From Acorus gramineus (taxonomy: Eukaryota; Streptophyta; Magnoliopsida; Acorales; Acoraceae), in contig CM060848.1 in the NCBI GenBank assembly GCA_030737835.1, positions 9,866,509-9,930,508 on the forward strand: DNA of 64,000 nucleotides, read 5' to 3'. Shown in pieces: positions 47,673 to 58,049 of this stretch. The notes beneath the pieces were generated by a model. That model had not been told where the DNA came from and did not search any database. It was given only the letters and a program-made list of their open reading frames with translations. The translations under genes and the position numbers were made by a program. Within the stretch, counting starts at the first letter, position 1; every line of letters starts with the position of its first letter.

Positions 47673-48724
47673 TGTAAATACCCTAATTTTGACCGACCAA
47701 AGAAAGAAAATTTACTTCAAGTAATATTGAAAAACAACCACTTTTGGACATCTAATAGAAATCTCCCTCAGAAACCGAAACCGAAAACCCTAAGTCCAAA
47801 ACTTAGACAAATCTAAGAGCCTAGACAGGGGCGGCTACTTGAGAGTAGCCGCTCCCTTGACCGACCCCAAACTGTCTTCCTGGATGGGACATAAAGCAAG
47901 CATGATTGCGGCGGATTGTCCCTTCTAGCATCAAGCACCTTATTACCCATTTTGATCTATTGTCTAGTGGACATTCCCATACCCCTTTTTTTACTACAAA
48001 TAGGGTGGCAACTAATTCATTACCATCATCAATTCCATAATCAAAACCCATCAATAACCCCCAACCACCCACATTCCCAACCATCAAGCCACACCACCAC
48101 TTCAAACCCTTGATAGAAAAGTGAGAGAGAAACCCATTTTTCTACACCAAATCACTCTCCAAATCCACTCTCCAAAACCCAGTCTAAACCCGGTTTAACC
48201 TCTGCCAAAACTGAACCTAAACCCTACCTAGGTTCTGCCCAATTGAACCAGACACCAGGCGACTACCCATAATTAGCCGCCCCCCACCAGGCGGCTAAAC
48301 CCAACTAGCCGACCCTTTCCTAGCCCACCTCAGTCCCTATTCTCCTTTAGTCAGGTTCCCGAAGCAGAAGAGGATCCCTGTCTTCAACTCTGTGTACGGC
48401 ATATCCGTGTCTCAAAGCGGAGACCCCACAAACTCCCCACGAAGGCGATCAAATCCGCTTCAACTTTTCCTGCTTTTTTAGAAAAGCAGGTGGTGATCAC
48501 AACCACACTTGAATCCGCCTGAGGACCCGTCGGCCGCCTCAGCCAGGAACGAAACCCCCCACCACCCCTTCCGAGAGACGATCCGACCGAGTCCTGCCAA
48601 GGCGCAGCTCTCCGGATCTGAGCCTCCGAAGAACCCCCACACATGCACAGACCACCGGAGGACCGGAGAGGAGGAAGAGAGGGCCCCTTTCATTCCTTTT
48701 TCCTTCCGAAATCCGATACCGACA
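47673..48724 (+). repeat. 3' LTR of element I (1052 bp)
   Basis: It runs TGTAAATACCC...GATACCGACA. Compared with the 5' LTR it lacks 187 bp (the equivalent of 27401-27587) and a smaller hairpin-containing piece near the start. The 47407-47672 segment before it belongs to element I's 3' end; only a weak purine run (GATGAGGGA) precedes the LTR. Confidence 0.9.
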
Positions 48725-49609
48725 CTCATGTGCCTTTATTCCTTATTCAGTTACGTGCAGATTTGGCTTCTACAACCCCTAGAAACTTAACAAAAATGCA
48801 AAATCACCATTTTGTCTGTCTAGTTAACCTATGGGTTAGCTGAATTTACTCCTAGGTATAAAATTACATATACACCTTTCTCCTATCTTTATCTAAAAAA
48901 CTTAAACCTTAACATTTCCCTTACATGCATAATAATGCGAACAATGGAAACAACGTATATGTTGAAAAAGAGGGCCCCCTAACTGTTAGATGGACAAGTA
49001 TGAATGCGGCAACGGTCAAGAGGGCAACAATGGTCGACTCCCCAATGGTCAGGCGAGTGGAAATCAATGTTGAAGAAGAGAGCAAACAATGTGGAAAAAG
49101 ATGAGTTCTAACACAGGAGGACAAAATTGTCTTTATCAGGGGGTTATTTGAATTTTTTAAAGTTTGTAGGGACTTATATATATGTGTATTTGGAGTTAGG
49201 CTGGGTTAACATAACAAAATATCATGAGAATATTTCATTTATGTCAGTTTATCTTAACTCAGGGGTTGTTATTGCATTTTTTGGGGGTTATATGCATTTT
49301 ATTAAGTTTGTGTGTGTGTGGGGGGGGGGGGGTTGTTTTGGGTAAACTAGGACCTATTACATGAACCATTTGTTTTTCCAGTCAAATGCAAAACATCGTT
49401 TGATTTGATGTATGGTAAACAATGCACTTGATTGATAAACTTTGGTGGTAAAATCGATTTTCAGATTGATCGTTAATACAGACAAACGTATACAATTAAA
49501 TCTCAATATATTTTGGATTACCATTCTCAAATTTCTGGATAACTACTACTGATTACATGTAATACCATACACAATGAGCATGTCATGGCGATTTTATATA
49601 TATCCCTCT

Positions 49610-49679
<70 letters not shown>
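49610..49679 (+). repeat. (TA)n microsatellite
   Basis: About 34 uninterrupted TA units are read directly. Confidence 0.95.
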
Positions 49680-49683
<4 letters not shown>

Positions 49684-49713
49684 TTGAATAAAAATTAAAA
49701 ATTTCCATCTATA

Positions 49714-49885
49714 TGTACACTCCAAATAATTTCTTATATATACACTCTTCACATTTAGGGTGTTAATTTTAACTTTATTATACCAGCACATTGAGAGTAG
49801 AAAGGGCTACCTGCAGGACTTATAAACCAACTCATCAACATAGAACCGATTTTTATTAACATAAAATTTTGTTTCAAAATCAAAT
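49714..49885 (-). repeat. Dispersed repeat R1, copy 2 (inverse)
   Basis: It is the reverse complement of 2965-3145 with scattered differences, including a deletion of the CTCGAGTTTAAAT piece. TA/CA microsatellite DNA follows at 49910-50050, at the same end as in copy 1. Confidence 0.75.
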
Positions 49886-50296
49886 AATTTTTTAGAAAAA
49901 CTTTTGTTATCTTATACACACATAGATACATGTATATGTATGTATATATACACACACATATATGAGTGTGTTTATATATATGTGTGTGTGAGTGTACACA
50001 TATATACACACATAGTTAAACACACAAATACATGCATATGTATATATGTATAAAATCAATAATGAATAAGTGCATATAGTTTTTCGGTGTGACCACACTA
50101 GCATTAATGCATCGGATCACATCAGAATTTGAAATTAGACATGTTTGGATGATAGTAGTACTAGAATGGATAATCTCTTGAGAAATCTATATGTCAGTCT
50201 AATTTTTTTTTTCAAGAAAAAAGAAAAATAAAAAAAAAAGGAAGAAAGAAAGAAAGGGAAAAGAAAGTCACTAATGAACCAGTACAATTTTTTATT

Positions 50297-50579
50297 TGTT
50301 GTGAATATGGTGGATAACCACCACTTCTCTAACCCATAATCTCCCCCACTCTTCTATTCCATAACACTCCCATTATTGCCCCACTATCTCCCCCTCACCT
50401 TTATAGACTTGTAACTCTCCACTTTTGGGATTCCTCTATGCACCCTATAAATAGAGAGGTTTCTTTTGTATTCCATCAACCAACAAATAGTGAATAAGAA
50501 TCTCTCTCTACTTTTCTTCTCTATATACTTGTATGCTTTGTTTATAAGAATGTTCAATTATTCTATTTAGTTTACAACA
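50297..50579 (+). repeat. 5' LTR of element J (283 bp)
   Basis: It has a clear TATA box and a CT-rich stretch downstream. It is shorter than the 3' LTR, which has an extra CTCTATAACCCCCTCATTCA-type block. Confidence 0.95.
50446..50454 (+). promoter_or_regulatory. TATA box of element J LTR
   Basis: TATAAATAG in GCACCCTATAAATAGAGAGG. It is also present in the 3' LTR near 56104-56112, pointing towards the germin-like gene. Confidence 0.7.
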
Positions 50580-50594
50580 CGTTATCAGCACGAA
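50580..50594 (+). other. Primer-site region of element J, non-standard
   Basis: CGTTATCAGCACGAA follows the LTR directly. It is not the TGGTATCAGAGC initiator-Met 3' end, and it resembles an internal tRNA region more than a 3' end. The primer is therefore uncertain. Confidence 0.5.
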
Positions 50595-51445
50595 TAAGCT
50601 TTTGGTTTTCAAGCCCACACAAAATTGGAGAGAATGATTCGACTCAATGGTTTGTATTTTTTTGGTGATGTGTGCAGGGACTGGTTCAACATAAACGATA
50701 TTATATGTGTCTCATATGGTATATGTTGATTTCTTTGTCAAACCGTGAGCTTTTACAAGTGTCACTCATGCATGCTAACTATTTTTCATTTTGATCTTAT
50801 CTCATCACTATTTCTCTCTTTGTTCTCTTATCTGATGAGTATGATGTAATCATTTCATTGTATTTGTATATATTTGATATTTACACCATCATAGTCATTG
50901 TGAATATCCCATTATACAAGTCTATTGATTAATAAATAAATTGATGCAGCTCAAGAACATCAGTTACATGTTTTTTATTGATGTCAATTTATTTATCCTC
51001 TGAATACATATATTAGATTTAATTTAAAGACTTCATCTTGAAGATATTATTCAAATATGTTGTTGCAAACTTTTAACCAAGTCGGTTAGCAACACAAGTA
51101 TAATGCAAGATGCACCGATTATTTAATTTATATATGCATTTGTTTTATATTATTTTTTGTATATAGTTTATCTATTGTGGAATAATATTTTCCACAATGA
51201 TAAATCTATTCTTTGTATGTATATTATATATTATTATTAAAAGTATTGATCACACCAAAACAATATTTATATGGTGACTTTTGTACACATTTCTTTCTTA
51301 TTTCTTCTAGCCCTATTTGTTGTTTACAAGGAGTTGAGGTAAATCTATGTATAAATGACACTAAATTTATATGTTGTAACAAGTTTATTTTTACATCTTA
51401 AATTCAAGGTTTATTTACTTATGAGTGATTTATTTTGATATTACA

Positions 51446-51800
51446 AAGTCTTGTGTCCCTCCAGGATCAGACAAAAAATGTTATTACATGGATCCCTGAA
51501 GAATCATGTAAAAGATATAATTAAAAATGTCCCTGAAGGACTATGATTATATTGTATCAATGAAAGATCATACAAATTTTATTTTATTTTATTCCTGAAG
51601 GACTGTACAAAAATTATGATTATATGAATCTTTGAAAGATCATGTAAAATTTTATTTTGTTCTATCCCTGAAGGACTATACAAAAATCATGATTGTTCGT
51701 GTCCCTATAGGACCAAACAAAAGTTATATGATATATTTTTTGGGTCCTTGAAGGACCAAATAATAAAAAAAAAATCCATGTATCCCAGCAGGAACATGTA
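51446..51800 (+). repeat. Degenerate tandem repeats in the element J leader
   Basis: At least six units of about 50-70 bp centre on CCCTGAAGGACTATACAAAAA followed by TTATGATTATA-like sequence. Related TACCTGAAGTACG motifs recur at 52240-52290 and 52907. The surrounding 50640-52400 is AT-rich without open frames. Confidence 0.8.
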
Positions 51801-52436
51801 AATTATGATTAGATTTCACCATCATCATCATAATGAAGAGGATTTAAAGATTAATACCTCATTGACAAAGGTCCACCGGCCATTATACCTCAAATATGCT
51901 CCAGTTGTAGCAATATTGAGAGCATTAATTTTATATATTCTCGTTGCTGAACAACGATTTTTTTAAAATATCATGTAACTCAACTCAATGGCATAGCATC
52001 ATTACCCGAAGTAATGCATTTTATTTTATGTTCGCCATGGAAGTTGTGGTCATGAATGATGAGATCATGATTTATATAGTTGAGAAAGCACAACAATAAT
52101 AAAGTTTGTAAAATATCTCAAATCACTAGAAGTGATTTGCTATTAAACTAAAGCAAGGCAAAAGTTGCATAACAAACCCCTAAAATGCAAAGGAAAATTA
52201 TTGTCATCTATTTGATATTTCATAACATAATTTTGGTCACGTACCTGAAGTACGTCCAAATCTTTAAATTGATTGCATACCTGAAGTACGCTTAAACTCT
52301 TTATTGGTCATGTACTTGATATATGATTAGATATTTGTCAATTTTATATTTACGTCTTTATTTTTTTTTTTTTTTTATATGAAATGCACTTTCATATTTA
52401 TCTTATTTTTTGAGTTTAACATTAATTAATGCAAAT

Positions 52437-52800
52437 GATAATATTATTTTTGGTATTATAAACTTGGTCGAAGGCTCCAGAAGGGCAGATATCATGTTAT
52501 CAAGAGATACAAAATTTTGTATCAACGATGCATTGTATTCATGTAGATCCAGAAGAAGTCTACTGAAGATACCTATCTCAACATATGCCATTTTAAAATT
52601 ATGGAGTATCTATGCATTAATAATGTCTCATGCCAGAAGCATACATTAGAAAAGCTTTATGCTCTCTCCTAAGGGTTATTATAAATATCCATATTTACTC
52701 ATATAAACTAGAAGTTCTATGATCTTTATGATTTGACATGACCGTCTCGGATATCCATGGTACACGATGATGCATTGAACTATTCATTTGGGCATATACT
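52437..52800 (+). pseudogene. Element J protease and pre-integrase fragments
   Basis: NLVEGSRRADIMLSRDTKF and INDALYSCRSRRSLLK match the part of Copia protease after its active site, which lies upstream and is lost. WHDRLGYP-like sequence near 52730-52750 is the pre-integrase zinc-binding region. Stops interrupt both, and no gag is seen before them. Confidence 0.7.
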
Positions 52801-52836
52801 AAAGAACTAGAAGATTCTTTTGCTCGATGATAGTTT

Positions 52837-53861
52837 TTACCGCATGATTTGTGGATTTCCATTTTAATGAGACCATATTCCCGCTGTTAGGGGGAGGGAA
52901 GAACGTACCTGAAGTACGATCTGTTCCTAAAGAACAACGAGAATTATCGTGGAATACATCCACTCTGTCTTATCTAGACTCACGTACCGCTCAACGTGAA
53001 AATCAAATTCCTAATGCACGCCAGATGCGTGATAGACCTATAGGTTCAAAAAAAAAAATTCAGCTCCCCAGAAGTGGAGATCAAATGTAAAATCATGCTC
53101 TAATAATGCTCCAGAAGAAGTTATACATAATGTTCCAGAAGAGATTATGAACAATAGATCCACTTTCTCTAAAACTCTAGAAGAGTATAATGTCCATGAA
53201 GAGAAACGAGTTCCAGAAGTGACTACACAAACTCTTGAAGAGGAAAAGGTACCTAATAATATTAAGATCTCTATATTTTATATGCATATAAGAGAAATGT
53301 GGAATCGCAAATAAATGATCATCGATGACATATTTATCATACAAAGTAGATTCTCCTTCTATTATAAGATATCTTGAACCATTGACAGGGGATGTTTTTA
53401 CCGCTCGATTTGCGGATTGTCATTTTGATGAGACAATATTCCCGTCGTTAGGGGGAGAAAATCCGTCGCCAGAAGAACGACGTGAACTTACATGGCAAAC
53501 TCCATCTTTGTCTCATCTTGATCCTCGCACTAATCAATGTGAAACTGAAGTGCAAAGAATCACCCATCTTCAAAGAATTGCGCATCAATTGCCAGATGCA
53601 TTCAATGATGCAGCAAAAGTGATGAAATCACATATTCCAGCTGCTAATACTCCAGCTCGAATTAATGTTCCAATAGGAAAAACTGTTAATATGCCGGCTA
53701 ATGAATCAACAAAAACACGCCTGAAGCGTGGAAGACCTATAGGCTCAAAAGATTCAGCTCCCCGAAGGAGAAAAACAATGAAGAATAATTCTCTAGAAGA
53801 GTATGAAACACTTGAAAGACCCACAATAATAACTCCTACAGAGGAAGAAGCCCTGAAGTGA
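52837..53861 (+). pseudogene. Element J: duplicated integrase-RT linker
   Basis: HFNETIFPLLGGG at 52859 and FADCHFDETIFPSLGG at 53409 encode the same linker that follows integrase in TNT1-like elements, about 555 bp apart. The second copy is longer and better kept (TPSLSHLDPRTNQCE, LPDAFNDAAKVMKSHIPAAN, RGRPIGSKDSAPRRR). It ends in TGA at 53859, a one-base frameshift away from the reverse-transcriptase frame. The integrase catalytic core (HHCC and DDE) is absent. Confidence 0.75.
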
Positions 53862-55660
53862 CACAAGTCCCCGAAGAGACTGACGTCCCTGAAGTGACGC
53901 CCGTGCATGAAGAACAAGTACATGGAAATGAAGAAATTTCCATAAATTATGCAAATTCACAAATATTGTGGGATCGAAAGCAAGTGCTTGTTGATGATAT
54001 ATTCTCATTTGCAGTAGCTACAGAAATCATTTCAGATAATGATTTAGAACCACGTTCAGTGGATGAATGCAGACGAAAAAATTGTTGGCCACAATGGAAA
54101 GCTGCTATTCAAACAGAATTGGATTCACTTGCAAAACACCAAGTATTTGGACCAGTAGTCCTAACCCCTGAAGGTGTTAAACCAGTAGGATGTAAATGGG
54201 TGTTTGCGAGAAAACGAAATGAAAGAAACGAGATTGTTAGATACAAAGCTCGTCTTGTGGCACAGGGTTTCCTGCAGAGACCTGGGATAGATTTTGAAGA
54301 GACATATTCTCCTGTGATGGACACAATCACATTTCGGTATTTAATTAGTCTTGTAGTCTCAGAAGGACTTGACATGCAGCTAATGGATGTGGTTACTGCA
54401 TATTTATATGGAAAATTAGATACCGACATTTATATGAAAGTTCCTGAAGGACTAAAATTGCCTGAAGCAAAACCACGAAACATGTACTCAATCAAGCTAA
54501 GACGATCCTTGTATGGATTAAAGCAATCTGGACGAATGTGGTATAACCGTCTTAGTGAGTACTTAATAAAAGAAGGATATGTCAATGATCCAATATGCCC
54601 CTGTGTATTTATTAAGAAAACGGAACTCGGATTTACCATTATTGCAGTATATGTTGATGATATTAATCTAATTGGGACTCCTGAAGAGCTCGAAAAGGCT
54701 TCCGAATATCTGAAAAAGGAGTTTGAAATGAAAGATCTTGGAAAAACAAGATACTGTCTCGGCTTGCAAATTGAGCAAAGTTCAAATGGGATACTTGTTC
54801 ATCAAACAACATATGTTGAAAAAATCCTGAAGCGTTTTAATATGGACAAATGTCATCCATTAAGTACTCCAATGGTAGTAAGGTTACTTGACCCAAAGAA
54901 GGACCCTTTTCGTCCAAAAGAAGATACTGAAAATCTTCTTGGTCCTGAAGTACCATATCTTAGTGCAATTGGTGCCTTATTATATTTGGCCCAATGCACT
55001 AGACCTGACATTGCATTTTCAGTTAATTTATTGGCCAGATTTAGCTCTGCACCAACTCGAAGGCATTGGAATGGTGTGAAGCACATTTTTCGTTATCTTC
55101 GTGGAACGTCAGACATGGGTCTATTCTATGCAAAGGATTCCAATAATGGTGCACAACTAAAGGGTTATGCAGATTCAGGATATCTTTCAGATCCTCACAA
55201 GGCTCGCTCACAAACAGGCTATGTATTCACTTGCGGTGGCACAGCAATCTCTTGGCGATCTACGAAACAGACTTTGGTCGCCACGTCTTCTAACCACTCT
55301 GAGATTCTTGCACTCCACGAAGCAAGCCGGGAATGCGTGTGGATAAGGTCTTTGGTTCATCATATTCGTACTGCATGCGGACTATCTCTTCTTACAGATG
55401 TTCCAACAACTATATATGAAGACAATGCAGCATGCATTGCTCAAATCAAAGGGGGATATATCAAGGGTGATAGAACGAAGCATATTTCTCCAAAATTCTT
55501 TTACACTCATGAGCTCCAGCAGAGACATGAAATTGATGTTCAACAAATTCAGTCAAAGGACAATCTTGCAGATTTGTTTACTAAAGCTTTGTCGACATCA
55601 ACATTCAAGAAGCTGGTGTATGAAATCGGGATGCGACGAGTTTGCGACCAAAATTCTTGA
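53858..55660 (+). CDS. Element J reverse transcriptase and RNase H (pol C-terminal part)
   Basis: These enzymes copy element RNA to DNA in cytoplasmic particles. The 600-codon frame is open to TGA at 55658-55660. Reverse transcriptase begins near residue 70 (NCWPQWKAAIQTELDSLAKH, then ARLVAQGFLQRPGIDFEETY) and has the catalytic AVYVDDINLIGT near residue 265. RNase H follows, with acidic residues in GYADSGY, SEILALHEA and YEDNAACI, and a conserved end (DNLADLFTKALS, KKLVYEIGMRR). No good start codon exists, because this is the back part of a polyprotein cut from its front by a frameshift at 53853-53858. It could code only as a fragment. Confidence 0.9.
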   Translation: MTQVPEETDVPEVTPVHEEQVHGNEEISINYANSQILWDRKQVLVDDIFSFAVATEIISDNDLEPRSVDECRRKNCWPQWKAAIQTELDSLAKHQVFGPVVLTPEGVKPVGCKWVFARKRNERNEIVRYKARLVAQGFLQRPGIDFEETYSPVMDTITFRYLISLVVSEGLDMQLMDVVTAYLYGKLDTDIYMKVPEGLKLPEAKPRNMYSIKLRRSLYGLKQSGRMWYNRLSEYLIKEGYVNDPICPCVFIKKTELGFTIIAVYVDDINLIGTPEELEKASEYLKKEFEMKDLGKTRYCLGLQIEQSSNGILVHQTTYVEKILKRFNMDKCHPLSTPMVVRLLDPKKDPFRPKEDTENLLGPEVPYLSAIGALLYLAQCTRPDIAFSVNLLARFSSAPTRRHWNGVKHIFRYLRGTSDMGLFYAKDSNNGAQLKGYADSGYLSDPHKARSQTGYVFTCGGTAISWRSTKQTLVATSSNHSEILALHEASRECVWIRSLVHHIRTACGLSLLTDVPTTIYEDNAACIAQIKGGYIKGDRTKHISPKFFYTHELQQRHEIDVQQIQSKDNLADLFTKALSTSTFKKLVYEIGMRRVCDQNS

Positions 55661-55900
55661 AATCTTGTACTTATGAGGGGAGTAATTTTTTATGACATTT
55701 TGCGAACTGTACTCTTTTTCCTTCGCCTAGGTTTTGTCCCATTGGGTTTTCCTGGCAAGGTTTTAATGAGGCAGTGTCAAACGCATACACTATTATACGA
55801 TTAAGTTACATTGTACTCTTTTTCCTTCGCTTTGGTTTTTTCCATTGGGTTTTCCAAGCAAGGTTTTAATGAGGCAATTTTCTTAGCGTGGTGGTCATCC

Positions 55901-55909
55901 AAGGGGGAG
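55901..55909 (+). other. Polypurine tract of element J
   Basis: AAGGGGGAG directly precedes the 3' LTR. Confidence 0.9.
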
Positions 55910-56238
55910 TGTTGTGAATATGGTGGATAACCACCACTTCTCTAACCCATAACCTCCCCCACTCTTCAACTCTATAACCCCCTCATTCAACTCCATAACC
56001 TCCCTCACTCTTCTATTTCATAACACTCCCATTATTGCTCCACTATCTCTCCCTCACCTCTATAGATTTGTAACTCCCCATCTTTGGGATTCCTCTATGC
56101 ACCCTATAAATAGAGGGGTTTCTCTTGTATTCCACCAACCAACAAATAGTGAATAAGAATCTCTCTCTACTTTTCTTCTCTATATACTTGTATGCTTTGT
56201 TTATAAGAATGTTCAATTATTCTATTTAGTTTACAACA
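55910..56238 (+). repeat. 3' LTR of element J (329 bp)
   Basis: It is collinear with the 5' LTR apart from an extra CTCTATAACCCCCTCATTC-type block near 55970. The segment 55690-55900 before it contains a duplicated CTGTACTCTTTTTCCTTCGC-like stretch. Confidence 0.95.
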
Positions 56239-56283
56239 TTATTTTTATTTTTGTTCAATGTTTCTTTTGCATTTTTTGCCCTC

Positions 56284-56454
56284 AAACGTCAAACCCCTGG
56301 ACGACTAATTCAAGGGCAGATTTGGTGAGGCAAACAACAGTCTCACCCCTGCCAACATCATTAATTGCAATGACCGCCATATCAAAAAATTTCTTCTTGA
56401 ATTTCATCAGCTCCAAAAAGTCAGATTTGGTGTGCACTTCTTCCACGAACATAA
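56284..56454 (-). other. Unrecognised protein-like fragment
   Basis: The minus strand encodes about 55 residues without a stop, FVEEVHTKSDFLELMKFKKK and then FFDMAVIAINDVGRGETVV, ending in TGA. The composition looks protein-like, but I cannot name a family. It may be the last exon remnant of an unrelated gene, or chance. It lies in the upstream region of the germin-like gene, on the opposite strand. Confidence 0.3.
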
Positions 56455-56634
56455 CCGAATATGCTCATATAATAGGAAAAAAAAAAAAAAAACAGAGACT
56501 TCAGACCTATGTAGTTTGATGAGGTCAATTTCTAGACACAAATCACTTGTCATAAAATTAATCAAATAAGATAGTCAGATTACGTCGTTATTAATTGAAG
56601 AACATTTCAATGGGTCCTGGTCACTCTTCCATAT

Positions 56635-56643
56635 CTATAAATA
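56635..56643 (+). promoter_or_regulatory. TATA box of the germin-like gene
   Basis: CTATAAATA, about 90 bases before the ATG at 56732. This leaves a leader of roughly 60 bases. Confidence 0.75.
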
Positions 56644-56731
56644 CCCCATCTGCAACACACAGGGAACTCACAACCTAATCTCCAAATTACATCCTTTATA
56701 GCTTAATATTTCCAAGTATTCAGTACCACAA

Positions 56732-57555
56732 ATGGAGGCTTCTGCACTGTTCATGGTGGTTCTCCTCGCAATGGCTTCCTCAGGAGCCCTCGCTTCGGAC
56801 CCAAGCCCTCTCCAGGACTTCTGCGTCGCAGACAAGACCTCCCCAGGTACTCTCATTAACCCATGCATTTTTCCTGTGCTTCATCAACTAGTATTGCTTG
56901 ATGAAATGCTTGTTTTTGGTAATTACATGCATTTGATCACAAAATACAAGTAAATAAAAACAAGCACAAGACACTATCCATAGAGAGCTGATTATGGGTG
57001 ATAACAAATTTTCCAGTGCTGGTGAACGGATTGGTCTGCAAGAACCCGAAGGACGTTGTCGCGGAGGACTTCTTCTTCCAAGGCCTGAACAAGGCAGGCA
57101 ACACAAACAACAAACAAGGCTCAAGCGTGACGCCGGTGAACGTGATGCAGATACCAGGCCTGAACACGCTGGGCATCTCCCTCGCCCGCCTCGACTTCGC
57201 CCCTTCCGGGCTAGTCCCACCCCACACGCACCCGCGTGCGACGGAGATACTGACGGTGATCGAGGGGACCCTCCACGTGGGCTTCGTGACTTCGAACACG
57301 CAGAACCGTCTGATCTTCAAAGTCCTCAACGCGGGTGACGTTTTCGTGTTCCCGGAAGGGCTCATTCACTTCCAATTCAACCCCGACATGCACGCGGACG
57401 CTGTGGCGATCTCGGGACTTAGTAGCCAAAACCCAGGCTTGAACATTATCGCTGACCAAGTTTTCGGGTCAGATCCGAAGATCGATCTGGGTTTGCTCGC
57501 CAAGGCGTTTCAGGTGGATAAGGGCGTTATAGAATACCTTCAGAAGCAGTTCTAG
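56732..57555 (+). CDS. Germin-like protein (cupin), two exons, intact
   Basis: Germin-like proteins are secreted, manganese-binding cupins of the cell wall, some with superoxide dismutase or oxalate oxidase activity. Exon 1 is 56732-56846, the intron 56847-57016 (GT-AG, 170 bp), exon 2 57017-57555, giving 217 residues, normal for the family. Residues 1-21 form a signal peptide ([21 protein letters not shown]). Cys31 and Cys46 are the conserved pair. Cupin box 1 has the metal ligands His108, His110 and Glu115 in [17 protein letters not shown]. Box 2 has His156 in [16 protein letters not shown]. The N-linked glycosylation site common in relatives is not seen (GSSVTPVNV). GC-rich exon 2 contrasts with its AT-rich surroundings. 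The exact enzymatic activity cannot be read from the sequence. Confidence 0.95.
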
Positions 57556-58049
57556 ATGAATAACAATAACTAGTGCTTGATATTTATGTACTATGGAAGA
57601 CCATGGCTTTATTTAATTTGGTATACTTTGTTTCAATGAGCAGGGGATGCATGTGTATGCCTGTTCTGCATTTGTTTTGTTTTACATGATAAAAATAAAA
57701 AAGGGATTTATTTGTGTTAATTTTTTTTTCCAGTGATATTGGCCAGTATGATTCAAAAAGAAAAATGATCGGTATTGCTATAATCATATTTTAAATGGGG
57801 TCCATCCATAGTGATCCTTCAACCATGCATAGAGGATCAACCTTTTTTTTTAAAAAAATAACTTTTATTACATAATTCCAATGTGTACAAAGTATTACTG
57901 TTGGTAATATATTGTCGGGACATTTTAAATGTGATCAATATATTTAGTTTATAGTTAAAATATATAATTTTAAGATATAATTTATTAACATTTATATATT
58001 TTTTAAATTTATTTAGTGAAATGAAGGTTGATATATACATTGTTGCATA
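57556..58049. other. Downstream region of the germin-like gene
   Basis: AT-rich, with possible polyadenylation signals (AATAACAATAA at about 57560, ATAAAAATAAAAAA near 57690). No other feature is recognised. Confidence 0.5.

Larger units (their letters stand above)
27107..48724 (+). mobile_element. Element I: Tat/Ogre-like Gypsy retrotransposon, pol-deleted, with an antisense gene
   Basis: LTRs at 27107-28381 and 47673-48724 begin TGTA(G/A)ATACC and end GATACCGACA, with a perfect CTCAT target duplication (27102-27106, 48725-48729). Without the nested solo LTRs (E, F, G) it is about 12.6 kb. It contains a Tat-type primer site, gag, a long gag-adjacent reading frame, the last part of integrase, and a 3' region with an antisense plant-mobile-domain gene. 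Protease, reverse transcriptase, RNase H and most of integrase are missing, so it is non-autonomous. Tat-lineage assignment rests on the primer site, the integrase tail and the antisense gene. Confidence 0.88.
48730..50291. other. AT-rich intergenic DNA between elements I and J
   Basis: No convincing gene is present. It holds a poly-G run (about 49320-49332), a long TA microsatellite, repeat R1 copy 2 and an A-rich stretch at 50200-50260. This may be the original flank into which I and J inserted. Confidence 0.5.
50297..56238 (+). mobile_element. Element J: Copia (TNT1/Tork-like) retrotransposon, internally deleted
   Basis: Short LTRs (50297-50579, 55910-56238), TGTTGTGAATATGG...TTTACAACA, with a perfect TTATT duplication (50292-50296, 56239-56243). 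Gag is not recognisable, protease and pre-integrase are fragments, the integrase core is missing, and the piece after integrase is duplicated. The reverse transcriptase/RNase H part is open. It ends about 490 bp before the germin-like gene. Confidence 0.93.

Noticed and set aside
49594..50104. Tyr/Ile/His-rich frames
   Set aside because: They are translations of TA and CA microsatellites.
56937..57365. Antisense and shifted open frames over the germin-like exon 2
   Set aside because: They are shadows of the GC-rich exon. Only the plus-strand frame has cupin motifs and a matching exon 1.
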